This document shows positions 51,782 through 60,036 of a stretch of 63,406 nt of DNA, piece by piece. The DNA is from a virus, in IMG/VR virus record IMGVR_UViG_3300027777_001479, positions 1-63,406 of that record. One strand, written 5' to 3'. Numbering within the stretch: position 1 is the first letter of the stretch; each line of letters starts with the position of its first letter. A model generated the notes under the pieces. The model had not been told where the DNA came from and did not search any database. It saw nothing but the letters and a program-made list of their open reading frames with translations. A program made the position numbers and the translations under genes.

Positions 51782-53251
51782 ATGTCAATTATTAACTCCT
51801 ACTTTAGTAGAAACAACACAATAGTATATAATAGTTATGTGAATACGGGAAGAAACCCTGTAATGCAACTCTATTATGGTGATGGGGGAATTGCTAACCC
51901 TGTTGGATATTCAAGATTTATATTTGATTTAAATTTAGATTTATTAAAAGAAAAAATCGCAAACGGAACAATTTCAACAAATTGTCAAAATAGTGAAATA
52001 ACTCACGTTTTGAAGATGACAAACACATCGTCATTTAATGAGGAATTACTTAATACATCTATGCCCGATGGAAGTATGAGGGCAACATCTTTTGATTTAA
52101 TACTTTTTAGAATACCACCAGTAAATTTTGATCCGGCTTTTCCACAATATTGGGATGAAGGTGTTGGTTATGATTTTTATGATGTTCCTGATGTTTTAGG
52201 ACCAAACAGGGCTTATTCTGACAGACCTTCAAATTGGTTTCAAACAACAACAATCAATAATTGGGAACAAGCAGGGATTTATAATAATAGAAATGTTGGT
52301 TTAGTTCCGTTTTCAGCAATTACCATTGTTGACATTCAGCACTTTGAATTTGGAAATGAAGATATTGAATTTGACATGACACAAGAAATTAATGATGTGT
52401 TAAATGGGGTTATTCAAAATCCAACAGGGTGGGGAATTGCTTATTTACCACAAGTAGAGAATTTATCAGGTACAACTGGATCATATTCAGTTGGGTTTTT
52501 TACTCGTCATACTCAAACTTTTTATGAACCATACCTTCTAACAACATACAACGATTTAATTGAAGATGATAGAAATAATTTTTCTATGGGTAGATCAAAT
52601 AAATTATATTTATATATATACGAAAACGGTGATTTTATTAATTTGGATCACACTCCTTTGGTTTCAATTTCGGATTCACAAGGAACTCCAATACAAGGTC
52701 TTCAAAATCTTCAAACATGTTTAAGAACAAGGGGGGTTTATGAAGTTACATTACCACCACTAATAGGGTATCACACACCATGTATGTTTACAGACACTTG
52801 GTCTAATATAGAATTAAATGGTTTTAATTTACCAAACCAAATTAATGAATTTACCGTGTACCCATTTAAAAAATCCATTCAAATTGGAACAAATACAAAT
52901 GATCCTGCACAATATGGTTTTTCTTATTATGGATTAAAACAAAATGAGAAAATATTAAACACAGATGTTAGAAAAGTTGGGGTTATTATTAAACAAGCTT
53001 ATACCACAAACAAACAATTACCAAACGTTGATGGTCAATATAGAGTTTATGTTAAAGAAGGGACTACTGAGGTGATTGTTCAAGATTGGACTACTTTAAA
53101 TAGAACACCAAATGAATATTATTTCATATTTGACACAAGAGATAAAATACCAAATGAATACTTTGTGGATATTAAAGTAACAACATCAGGTCAAATAAAT
53201 GTTTATAAACAACAAATTAATTTCTTTATTGTGAATGTTAAATCAGAATAA
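51782..53251 (+). CDS. Virion structural protein of unknown family
   Basis: A 489-residue beta-rich protein (ISTNCQNSEITHVLKMTNTS; RATSFDLILFRIPPVNFDPAF; a mid-region IVDIQHFEFGNEDIEFDMTQE). It has a jelly-roll or Ig-like C-terminal half (QYRVYVKEGTTEVIVQDW). Neither signal peptide nor membrane segments are seen. The position after the gp5-like gene and its own TATTTAT motif support late virion expression. A neck, wedge or fibre role is possible. Confidence 0.6.
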   Translation: MSIINSYFSRNNTIVYNSYVNTGRNPVMQLYYGDGGIANPVGYSRFIFDLNLDLLKEKIANGTISTNCQNSEITHVLKMTNTSSFNEELLNTSMPDGSMRATSFDLILFRIPPVNFDPAFPQYWDEGVGYDFYDVPDVLGPNRAYSDRPSNWFQTTTINNWEQAGIYNNRNVGLVPFSAITIVDIQHFEFGNEDIEFDMTQEINDVLNGVIQNPTGWGIAYLPQVENLSGTTGSYSVGFFTRHTQTFYEPYLLTTYNDLIEDDRNNFSMGRSNKLYLYIYENGDFINLDHTPLVSISDSQGTPIQGLQNLQTCLRTRGVYEVTLPPLIGYHTPCMFTDTWSNIELNGFNLPNQINEFTVYPFKKSIQIGTNTNDPAQYGFSYYGLKQNEKILNTDVRKVGVIIKQAYTTNKQLPNVDGQYRVYVKEGTTEVIVQDWTTLNRTPNEYYFIFDTRDKIPNEYFVDIKVTTSGQINVYKQQINFFIVNVKSE

Positions 53252-53256
53252 AGAGA

Positions 53257-53263
53257 TATTTAT
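53257..53263 (+). promoter_or_regulatory. TATTTAT motif upstream of Cys-containing virion gene
   Basis: Plus-strand AGATATTTATAAAATAAAAT, 13 bases before the ATG at 53277. Confidence 0.4.
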
Positions 53264-53276
53264 AAAATAAAATATT

Positions 53277-53666
53277 ATGGCATTAGTAAATTTTGAATTA
53301 TGTTCCCAACCAGGTGTTTTTGTTGCGGTAAATGATCTTGGAGTAACTCCTGCTCCAACCACAGGTGAAACTTATTCTATCACTTTATCGGGAACAACAT
53401 ATTGCGCAACCTTAGTTAGTGGATCACCATCAGGACCTGTATATGATTTAGGAACTCTTTTTGATTCTTGTTCTTCATGTTTTCAAAGTATACCAGTAAC
53501 AGCAAATACAATTTATGAAAGTTGTGTTATCTGTGATCCGTGTTTATCGGGAGGAACAGCAACCGCAACTGCAGTTCCCCACCCTGTATGGACTGGTTTA
53601 TACGGAAATGATGTTATTCAAGGAAATGCAGTTCAATTAGGAGGACAAAACGGATTATATAGTTAA
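53277..53666 (+). CDS. Small Cys-containing virion-type protein
   Basis: A 129-residue protein rich in Thr, Ser and Gly, with Cys pairs (DSCSSCFQSI; ESCVICDPCLSGG). It starts NFELCSQPGVFVAVNDLGVT and ends VQLGGQNGLYS. This composition resembles the Cys-bearing segment of the major capsid protein and of the adhesin at 21554-23740, and suggests metal or disulfide stabilisation outside the cell. Function unknown. Confidence 0.55.
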   Translation: MALVNFELCSQPGVFVAVNDLGVTPAPTTGETYSITLSGTTYCATLVSGSPSGPVYDLGTLFDSCSSCFQSIPVTANTIYESCVICDPCLSGGTATATAVPHPVWTGLYGNDVIQGNAVQLGGQNGLYS

Positions 53667-53683
53667 AAAATAAAAATAAAAAT

Positions 53684-54151
53684 ATGGATAAGTTAGATAG
53701 AATTATTAAAAGAATTTTAAAAGAAAGTAACGATAAAGAATCTTCAAGGTATATGTTCTTTTCAAATTTAGAACAAATGAGAAGACAATGTGATATATTA
53801 TTAGATTTTGACCAATCTATGATTGAGGACATTTTAGAAAATGGTCACGATTGGGCTCAGGATCACATTGCAGAAGCCAAAAACAATATGGATCAAGTTT
53901 TTGATTTTTTAATGAATGAATCAAAAAAAGATGGTATGGAACTCTCTATGAATATTGACGATAGAGATATGGTTATGATGGAAGGTAGAAAAAAAACAGG
54001 AACAAAGTTATGTGCTAGAGGAAAGGCATCGGCTAAAGCAAAATATGACGTGTACCCCTCAGCTTATAGTAATGGCCACGCTGTTCAAGTATGTAAAGGT
54101 AAAATAAAAGGACTTGATGGTAAAAAAAGGTGTTCCCCCCCTTTCTGTTAA
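53684..54151 (+). CDS. Lys-rich protein with possible capsid-targeting leader
   Basis: A 155-residue protein. The first 14 residues (MDKLDRIIKRILKE, then S) form an amphipathic helix ending in L-K-E, which fits the gp21-type cleavage rule. Residues 20-90 are helical and acidic. The last 52 residues form a basic Cys domain (TKLCARGKASAKAKYDVYPS, then C-K-G-K and C-S-P-P-F-C) common in phages and reminiscent of DUF5872. Together these suit a DNA-associated internal protein packaged in the head; that is inference. Confidence 0.6.
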   Translation: MDKLDRIIKRILKESNDKESSRYMFFSNLEQMRRQCDILLDFDQSMIEDILENGHDWAQDHIAEAKNNMDQVFDFLMNESKKDGMELSMNIDDRDMVMMEGRKKTGTKLCARGKASAKAKYDVYPSAYSNGHAVQVCKGKIKGLDGKKRCSPPFC

Positions 54152-54158
54152 AAAATTA

Positions 54159-54185
54159 AAAAGAGGAATTAATTCCTCTTTTTTT
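54159..54185 (+). terminator. Intrinsic terminator
   Basis: AAAGAGGAATT/AATTCCTCTTT palindrome followed by more T residues, just after the stop at 54151. It ends the baseplate/virion operon and separates it from the HNH gene. Confidence 0.85.
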
Positions 54186-54217
54186 AGTTTTTAATGTTTT
54201 CCCATATATTTACATGT

Positions 54218-54700
54218 ATGGAAAAACAATGTAGTAAATGTAAAATGTTAAAACCTGAATCAGATTTTTATATTTCACAAAGAGGAAATAGATGTAAAGA
54301 ATGTATCTTAAAAGTTACTAGAGAACATAAAAGAAGATATAGACTAAATCCTGAATTTAAAAAAACTGAAAGTTTAAAACAAAAAGAAAGAAGAGTTAGA
54401 CTATGGCAAAACACGTTAATTCACGATTCTAAAAGAAATAAAGAACATACTTTATCAGTTGATGATGTTAATGAAATGTTTGATAACCAAAATGGTTTAT
54501 GTTATTGGTTTAAAATACCACTCATACCCTCTGATAAAACAAAACATCCCCAACAACCGTCGTTAGATAGGTTAGATAGAAATAAAGGATATACCAAAGA
54601 TAACGTTGTTTTATGTTGTTACTCTGCAAATATTGGTAGAAATGAAAATGATCAAGAAACTTGGGAAAATTTTTTAAATATATTGTTTAATAAAAAATAG
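54218..54700 (+). CDS. HNH endonuclease (second copy)
   Basis: ATG at 54218 gives 160 residues (MEKQCSKCKMLKPES...). The N-terminus has zinc-binding C-x-x-C pairs (CSKCK and CKEC), then a basic helix. The nuclease core has NQNGLCYWFKIPL, then SLDRLDRNKGYTKDNVVLCC, typical of the HNH/Endo VII-like family with 'D-R' and 'N-x-x-L'. Freestanding phage HNH genes act as homing endonucleases. It stands alone between a terminator and the next gene, in line with insertion into a gap. It differs from the one at 5544. Confidence 0.8.
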   Translation: MEKQCSKCKMLKPESDFYISQRGNRCKECILKVTREHKRRYRLNPEFKKTESLKQKERRVRLWQNTLIHDSKRNKEHTLSVDDVNEMFDNQNGLCYWFKIPLIPSDKTKHPQQPSLDRLDRNKGYTKDNVVLCCYSANIGRNENDQETWENFLNILFNKK

Positions 54701-54733
54701 TTTCATATATTTGTAGAACAATAAAACAAACGT

Positions 54734-55159
54734 ATGAAAAAATTATTCAACAGGTTCTACAAACGATTTAAAGTCAAAATGGCTCGATACATGAGAAACA
54801 ATATGAAAACTTATGAAGAAGTTGAGCCGCATGAAAAAACTGGATTTAAAATTTGTATTAAATTAATATCGGATAAAGATTCTGATTTTATGATCGCTCC
54901 GATGTCTCAAAAAAGATTTATTGTTAATGAAAAATTGAACATTTTTATAATCATTGATTATGGACGTGTTGAGATAACAAATCATATTTTTCATTACGAT
55001 GTTAAATTAAGTATTCGTGATTATGAAAGATTAATATATATCTATGACACAGAAACCGAAAAAAGAAGGGTAAACACCGAGAAAGAAGTAAAATCAAATA
55101 TTAAAAATTCTCTTGAGACGGTGTTAGAAAGACTAACAGAAAATATTAATAAAAAATAA
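54734..55159 (+). CDS. Hypothetical 141-residue protein
   Basis: A basic N-terminus (KKLFNRFYKRFKVKMARYMR) leads into a beta-rich domain (FMIAPMSQKRFIVNEKLNIF; IDYGRVEITNHIFHYDVKLS) and a helical, charged end. No family is recognised. It ends one base before the end of the converging gene at 55160, leaving no space for a separate terminator. Confidence 0.5.
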   Translation: MKKLFNRFYKRFKVKMARYMRNNMKTYEEVEPHEKTGFKICIKLISDKDSDFMIAPMSQKRFIVNEKLNIFIIIDYGRVEITNHIFHYDVKLSIRDYERLIYIYDTETEKRRVNTEKEVKSNIKNSLETVLERLTENINKK

Positions 55160-55876
55160 TTATTTTTTTCTTGGTTTGTAACTTGTCATTACAGGTTTTT
55201 GACCTTTTCCTGTTTGAGTATCTTTCTTTTCAGCACTTCTTTTTTGTTGACAAGCAGATCTTTTTTGTGAATCACTCATCTTAGATGCAACACCTGAAGC
55301 ACGACATTTAGGATAAGCACCCTTACTTGTATCCGTTCTACCACAAGGGGGGTGTTTTCCGTCGACTTTACGACAAATGTTAACCCATGGCCCTTTTGGT
55401 TGAGAAGATCCTTTAGGTTTCTTCTTTGTCCCAAACCAAACGGCTAAATCTTCATTTAAAACACCTTTATCGGCAACTTCAACCCACTCATTAAATGGAA
55501 CTTTTTCAGTATAAGGTTCCATCCTTTCTTTAAAGGATGCTTCTTTACTATTTTCAAAGTATTGATTGATAATATTTCCATCATCATCAGAAAATGTTGA
55601 ATATGGGTTATGTTTAATATAATCTTGTATTTTAGCGGCAGTTCTTTCTAATTCACGAATTTGATTTCGTCTTAAATCCCAACTTTGATCATAACTATCA
55701 TATTGGACTAATGGACTTTTATATTTTGAAACCGCCTGTGTAAACGGTTGTAAAGACTCTCCTGACCAAGGTCTTAATCCTGGTTGAATTGGAGCGATAT
55801 AACTTCCCCTCCCACCACTACTGTCGCCAGATGCTTCTCTAATTACTTTTCTAATGATTTGATTTAATCTGTTCAT
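55160..55876 (-). CDS. DUF5872-like protein with possible capsid-targeting leader
   Basis: ATG at 55876 (MNRLNQIIRKVIREASGD) gives 238 residues; an in-frame upstream start would overlap the divergent gene. The first 14 residues are an amphipathic helix ending in I-R-E, with A next, aligned exactly with the leader of the gene at 53684. The C-terminal 110 residues resemble DUF5872: VLNEDLAVWFGTKKKPKGS, WVNICRKVDGKHPPCGR, KGAYPKCRASGVASKMSDSQ, with conserved Cys and many Lys. It is likely a basic internal or head-associated protein, by inference. Confidence 0.7.
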   Translation of the reverse strand: MNRLNQIIRKVIREASGDSSGGRGSYIAPIQPGLRPWSGESLQPFTQAVSKYKSPLVQYDSYDQSWDLRRNQIRELERTAAKIQDYIKHNPYSTFSDDDGNIINQYFENSKEASFKERMEPYTEKVPFNEWVEVADKGVLNEDLAVWFGTKKKPKGSSQPKGPWVNICRKVDGKHPPCGRTDTSKGAYPKCRASGVASKMSDSQKRSACQQKRSAEKKDTQTGKGQKPVMTSYKPRKK

Positions 55877-55910
55877 TTTATTATTATTATAAATATCATA
55901 TAATTTAGTT

Positions 55911-56120
55911 ATGGAAGAAGAAAATAAAAATTTTGGCAATTTATTCAACACAATAGAGTTACTAAATGAAGACCATTTAGAGTTAATTTTAACCACAATG
56001 GATAACGAACACTCTCTATACTATTTAATTGAAGCCGTTAAATCCGCACATAGAAAAGGAGCTTTTTCTATTGGAGAAACCGAAGTGATTTCAAAATCAA
56101 TTAGAACTTTATTAAAGTAA
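55911..56120 (+). CDS. Small acidic protein divergent from DUF5872 gene
   Basis: A 69-residue protein (EEENKNFGNLFNTIELLNED; VKSAHRKGAFSIGETEVIS). It is transcribed away from the gene at 55160 with a 34-base AT-rich gap (tattataaatatcatataat) that must hold both start regions. It is helical with no recognised family, but the composition and spacing look real. The hairpin at 56152-56176 follows. Confidence 0.55.
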   Translation: MEEENKNFGNLFNTIELLNEDHLELILTTMDNEHSLYYLIEAVKSAHRKGAFSIGETEVISKSIRTLLK

Positions 56121-56151
56121 ACCAAAAAATCAACTATTAAAATTAATATAT

Positions 56152-56176
56152 AAAAAAAGGGACAATTTCTTGTCCC
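56152..56176 (-). terminator. Intrinsic terminator of the capsid operon
   Basis: A perfect 7-bp stem GGGACAA/TTGTCCC with a 4-base loop, preceded on the plus strand by A7, so on the minus strand followed by T7. It stops transcripts from the gp23 gene, and may also weakly stop those from 56120. Confidence 0.9.
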
Positions 56177-56201
56177 TTTAATGTTATTTTTAAGATTTTG
56201 A

Positions 56202-58115
56202 TTATCTCAATTCTCTTAAGTCGAATGTTCTAACACCATCTACGGTAATTCTTCCGTAAAATCTGTTGTTCACCATCTTCTTCGCGTATCTGGTCATAAT
56301 ACCTTTGATTGGCGTGAAGTTGAATGGGTTATACATTGTAGGTGTCAATTGTAGAGGTACATACGGTGCGTAGATGTAACCTGTGTCTAACAATGATGTT
56401 CCTTTGTGTCCAATCAAAACTTGGTTTGCTGGGAAGTAAGGATCACGATAAACTTGGTAACGTCCAGACAATGTACCAACTCTTTCAATACCCATGTTGT
56501 ATTGGTCTTGATCAGGAGCCGCGTTAGATACGTGGAAGTATTCTAAATCGTCAAAGATAGCAGAAACCTCAGAAGAAACAACGATCCAGTTAGCACCACC
56601 TCTCAAAGTAGATTTGTGGATTTGTGCTGACAATTGGTTAATTGCTGTAATCAAAGTTTGGTTCCAGTCTTTTTGAGTGTAAGATGTAGTAGCGTTAATT
56701 CTTCTCCATCCGTTGTAGTCCCAACGTAATTGCCATGCTGCACCTTTACGTAGGTCACGTAAGATCTCACGGTCAATTTCAGCAGCAACTTGTTCTGACA
56801 ACAACGCTGTCAATTCAGCTTCAGCATCGATGTTATGGAATGCAGCAACGTCTTGTGCTAATTCAGGAGACCATTGTGCTCTTAGTTTTCTTTCTGTAAC
56901 AGATACAGTTACTGACTCAAGGTCAAAAGAAACCTCACCAATTTGATCTTCAAATTCCATTTCAGCATATCTTCTATACCAAGCCAAGAATGAACCACCA
57001 GAAGTACCTGAATAGATAGTAGTTCCTGTGTAACCATCTAATGATGTTGCGTCACAATCAGCACATACTGGACAAGATAAATCTACTTCAAGATAGATAC
57101 ATCCGTCTTGAGAACAAATATTGTTGTAGTTACCACCATCACCAGTATTAGTACCAGTTGCATTACCACTGTTTCCAAATACAGTTGACGTGTTAGTACT
57201 TGTAGGTGTAACAATTCCTTGTCCGTAAATTTGAGTTACAACTCTAAACAATAGAGGAACAAATACAGTTTGACCGTTATAAGTACTTGTAAACACATTA
57301 CAAGGTGTAGTTGCTGCAGAAATTACTGAAGTTCCATAGATTCTTAAATCAGAAAGGAAAGATTCAGTATCCATTTCATTTCCATCAGGACCAATAAGTT
57401 TTCCTGTACCAGCGTTAGCAAAACCACAAAGTTTCATAATAACTTTTCTTGTGTTACCAGAGTAAGTATCTAATGAGGTATTAACAAGTGAAGAACCTGC
57501 CCATGCTTGAACAGTAGTGTTTGCTGTAACAGCAGTCCACTTACCTTTAGAGTAATCAAACAATCCTGGAGGATCTAAAGAAGCTTCATTTCCTTCATAG
57601 AACAAGTCATACAAGTCTTTTTTGTAAGGATAGTTAGGTGCAGTTCCACCTGGATAACCTGAGTTAACGTCAGTTGGTCCGTTAGGTGATCCTATTGGTG
57701 CGTAGTGTTGACCACCAGCAGTTCCAACTCCTGTTTGAGGATATGCGTTTGCCAATTCAGAAGATGCGTTTGAATATCCTTGTATTCTTGGTACAAAGAA
57801 GAACAATTTACCGATAGGTAAGTTCATTGCTTGTACAGATACGATGTCGTTAGCCAACAATTTAGAGAATACACGTCTTACGATTGGGAAAACAACTGTT
57901 TCAAATGCTCCGTTAGAAGAACCATCTGAAGTTGCTTCGTTAATCAAGAAAGATGCTTGGTTCTCATATAATTGAGCTACGTTTTCTTTTAGGTGGCCTT
58001 TAAGACCTTCAAGGAACCCTAATTTGTCCCATTTGTTAATTGTGTCTTCTTTGATAACTTTAAGGTGTTTTAACCCGATGTTACCTACAAGACCTGATTC
58101 TAATAATGCTCCCAT
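56202..58115 (-). CDS. gp23: Major capsid protein, T4 gp23-like
   Basis: A 637-residue HK97-fold capsid protein of the T4 type (T4 gp23 has about 520). Residues 1-60 form the pro-region ending FLINE-A, a fit to the gp21 cleavage rule (I/L-x-E), so mature protein likely starts at A61. FETVVFPIVRRVFSKLLAND follows near residue 70. The C-terminal half (DQIGEVSFDLESVTVSVTER; DREILRDLRKGAAWQ; TPIKGIMTRYAKKMVNNRFYG) is well conserved. An insertion around residues 300-375 carries Gly/Thr/Ser repeats and CSQDGCIYLEVDLSCPVCAD, a Cys cluster not expected in T4. It is likely surface exposed. Confidence 0.93.
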   Translation of the reverse strand: MGALLESGLVGNIGLKHLKVIKEDTINKWDKLGFLEGLKGHLKENVAQLYENQASFLINEATSDGSSNGAFETVVFPIVRRVFSKLLANDIVSVQAMNLPIGKLFFFVPRIQGYSNASSELANAYPQTGVGTAGGQHYAPIGSPNGPTDVNSGYPGGTAPNYPYKKDLYDLFYEGNEASLDPPGLFDYSKGKWTAVTANTTVQAWAGSSLVNTSLDTYSGNTRKVIMKLCGFANAGTGKLIGPDGNEMDTESFLSDLRIYGTSVISAATTPCNVFTSTYNGQTVFVPLLFRVVTQIYGQGIVTPTSTNTSTVFGNSGNATGTNTGDGGNYNNICSQDGCIYLEVDLSCPVCADCDATSLDGYTGTTIYSGTSGGSFLAWYRRYAEMEFEDQIGEVSFDLESVTVSVTERKLRAQWSPELAQDVAAFHNIDAEAELTALLSEQVAAEIDREILRDLRKGAAWQLRWDYNGWRRINATTSYTQKDWNQTLITAINQLSAQIHKSTLRGGANWIVVSSEVSAIFDDLEYFHVSNAAPDQDQYNMGIERVGTLSGRYQVYRDPYFPANQVLIGHKGTSLLDTGYIYAPYVPLQLTPTMYNPFNFTPIKGIMTRYAKKMVNNRFYGRITVDGVRTFDLRELR

Positions 58116-58141
58116 TTTTTTTGGTTTTTATTATTTATTGT

Positions 58142-59686
58142 TTATTTTATTTTTGTCATCAAATCCTTCATTCTTAAGAATTGTGGATTTTCGTAAGTTT
58201 TTGATTCAATTAAATTTGCTGATGACCCTGTTGAAACAGATTTATTCACAGTTCTTTCAATTGATTCGTTTATTGAGTTTTCTTTACTTACACCATTTCC
58301 TAATTCATTTTTAATGGCTCTGTATAGATTTTTCGATTCTTTCAAAGATTCAACATTATCAAATCTTCTTAAGATGTTTATTTTTTCTTGTTTTGTGGTT
58401 GAATGTTCAGTAAACAATCTTGTAGAATAAGCCAAGTTAGAATTAAAAACTGCAACTTCATTCAATTTCGTTCTAAACACATCAAGAGCTTTTCTGTATT
58501 CTTCATTTTTCTCTCTTAACGAGTTTACTTCATTAGATTCCGAAATTTTAAATGGATTGTATTCATAATTTCTGTTGTTTGTTCTTGCCTTTCTTAAACC
58601 ACGGCTACCATTTTTAGATCCATTACCATAAGTTCTTGACGCTTCTTTGGTCTCAACTTTTTTCATAGATCCTTTTTTCATGTTTTCGCCTTCTTTATAT
58701 TCGAATTTGGCTTTTCCTGTTCCCATCGCTTTAGTTCCTTTTCCAAAAGCTTCTTTTCTTTTGGAGTTAAAACCTCCATTCATATTAGGTTTTTTGTCGT
58801 AACTAAACTTAGGACCTTTTCCAATACCAACACCTTTAGTTTTAATGGCTTTTTTAACGGATTCCATAACTGAGTCAAAATCTTCATCATCCATTTCCAT
58901 CATTTCCATATCATCCATTTCCATCATTTCCATATCATCCATTTCCATCATTTCCATATCATCCATTTCCATATCATCCATTTCCATGTCGTCCATTTCC
59001 ATCATTTCCATGTCGTCCATTTCAAGTTCATATATAGTTTCTTCTTCACCAAGACCTAAACCACCTGTGATTGCTCCCATTGCAGCTCCGCCCCAATTAA
59101 ATTCAGAAACTTCAGAACCCATTTCATCATCCATTTCGATCTCATAGAGTGTTTCGTTATCAAAACCTTCCATAAACTCATCATCCATTTCCATCATTGA
59201 ATCTTCTTCTGATTCACCCAAATGGATCATGTATTCGTTATCTCCATCAGTAAAATGAATATTTTCACCTTCTTTTTTCACAACGATTCCGTCTTGATCA
59301 CCCATAGCTTTAAAAACTCTTAAAACTTCCGCATCTGACGCTCCCGTCATATCGATAGTTTCTTCCTCATCTTCCATATCGTCAGAACCCATTTCATCAT
59401 CCATTTCCATTTCATCATCCATTTCCATGTCCTCATCGTCCATTTCCATTTCATCTTCCATTTCCATGTCGTCATCCATGTTTTCGTCCTCAACTTCAGT
59501 TTCAGTGTCAAGTTCATCTGTGTCAACCTCTTCTTCATCTTGTTCTCTAAGAGATTCTTTTACTAGTTGTCTGATTTCTTCACTCATCGTAGAATGAAGT
59601 ATTCCTTTTGCATTTTCTTGTAGAGTCTCCTCCAAATTCTTGATTTGGAAAAGAGCGTCTTCTACTACATTTTTGTTGTTTGTCAT
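58142..59686 (-). CDS. gp22: Prohead scaffold/core protein, gp22-like
   Basis: A 514-residue scaffold, about twice T4 gp22. The N-terminus is helical (DALFQIKNLEETLQENAKGI). Residues 50-120 and 205-260 are runs of acidic Met/Glu/Asp repeats (MEMDDEMEMDDE; MEMMEMDDMEM). Residues 270-360 are Lys/Gly-rich (KGVGIGKGPKFSYDKKP). Residues 385-514 hold the real scaffold domain (LREKNEEYRKALDVFRTKLN; NILRRFDNVESLKESKNLYR). Position between gp21 and gp23 with the same strand fits. The acidic and basic repeats may make an internal charged core that is degraded by gp21. Confidence 0.82.
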   Translation of the reverse strand: MTNNKNVVEDALFQIKNLEETLQENAKGILHSTMSEEIRQLVKESLREQDEEEVDTDELDTETEVEDENMDDDMEMEDEMEMDDEDMEMDDEMEMDDEMGSDDMEDEEETIDMTGASDAEVLRVFKAMGDQDGIVVKKEGENIHFTDGDNEYMIHLGESEEDSMMEMDDEFMEGFDNETLYEIEMDDEMGSEVSEFNWGGAAMGAITGGLGLGEEETIYELEMDDMEMMEMDDMEMDDMEMDDMEMMEMDDMEMMEMDDMEMMEMDDEDFDSVMESVKKAIKTKGVGIGKGPKFSYDKKPNMNGGFNSKRKEAFGKGTKAMGTGKAKFEYKEGENMKKGSMKKVETKEASRTYGNGSKNGSRGLRKARTNNRNYEYNPFKISESNEVNSLREKNEEYRKALDVFRTKLNEVAVFNSNLAYSTRLFTEHSTTKQEKINILRRFDNVESLKESKNLYRAIKNELGNGVSKENSINESIERTVNKSVSTGSSANLIESKTYENPQFLRMKDLMTKIK

Positions 59687-59709
59687 ACTTTTTATAAAAT
59701 ATTTTTCTA

Positions 59710-59716
59710 ATAAATA
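59710..59716 (-). promoter_or_regulatory. TATTTAT motif upstream of scaffold gene
   Basis: Minus-strand GATGATATTTATTAGAAAAA, 23 bases before the ATG at 59686, just downstream of the terminator at 59757-59790. It would be a fresh promoter for gp22-gp23. Confidence 0.45.
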
Positions 59717-59756
59717 TCATCAAAAAGTAAAAAATTGTTTTTTTGACACAATAAAA

Positions 59757-59790
59757 CAAAAAAAAAGGGAAAAGACTATTGTCTCTTCCC
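59757..59790 (-). terminator. Intrinsic terminator after the DUF4494-like gene
   Basis: GGGAAaAGAC (59767-59776) pairs with GTCTcTTCCC (59781-59790), one mismatch and a 4-base loop. On the minus strand it is followed by T9. It divides the gp21 unit from gp22-gp23. Confidence 0.85.
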
Positions 59791-59817
59791 AATTTTTAAA
59801 CTAATTTAAATGATTTT

Positions 59818-60030
59818 TTATGATTCGATAACCTCATCAATTTTACTTTCAGAAATTGAAGTGATTCTCCAATCCATCGTGTAATTTTCATAAACTTTGG
59901 TTACTTTGGCCTCAACATCGGTAGGTGAGTATCCTCTAACCAATTTTTCTTCTCTCATTTTTTTAACTTTTCCAGTTTCAGTATCAACCATATCGGTTGT
60001 AATCTTTGCGATAAAATATTTTTCGTCCAT
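59818..60030 (-). CDS. DUF4494-like small protein
   Basis: A 70-residue protein: KYFIAKITTDMVDTETGKVK, then REEKLVRGYSPTDVEAKVTK and a beta end. It follows the DUF4494 pattern, common in Bacteroidota genomes and phages, which supports that host group. Its function is unknown. It lies six bases after gp21, in the place where T4 carries small head genes. Confidence 0.65.
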   Translation of the reverse strand: MDEKYFIAKITTDMVDTETGKVKKMREEKLVRGYSPTDVEAKVTKVYENYTMDWRITSISESKIDEVIES

Positions 60031-60036
60031 AATTTA

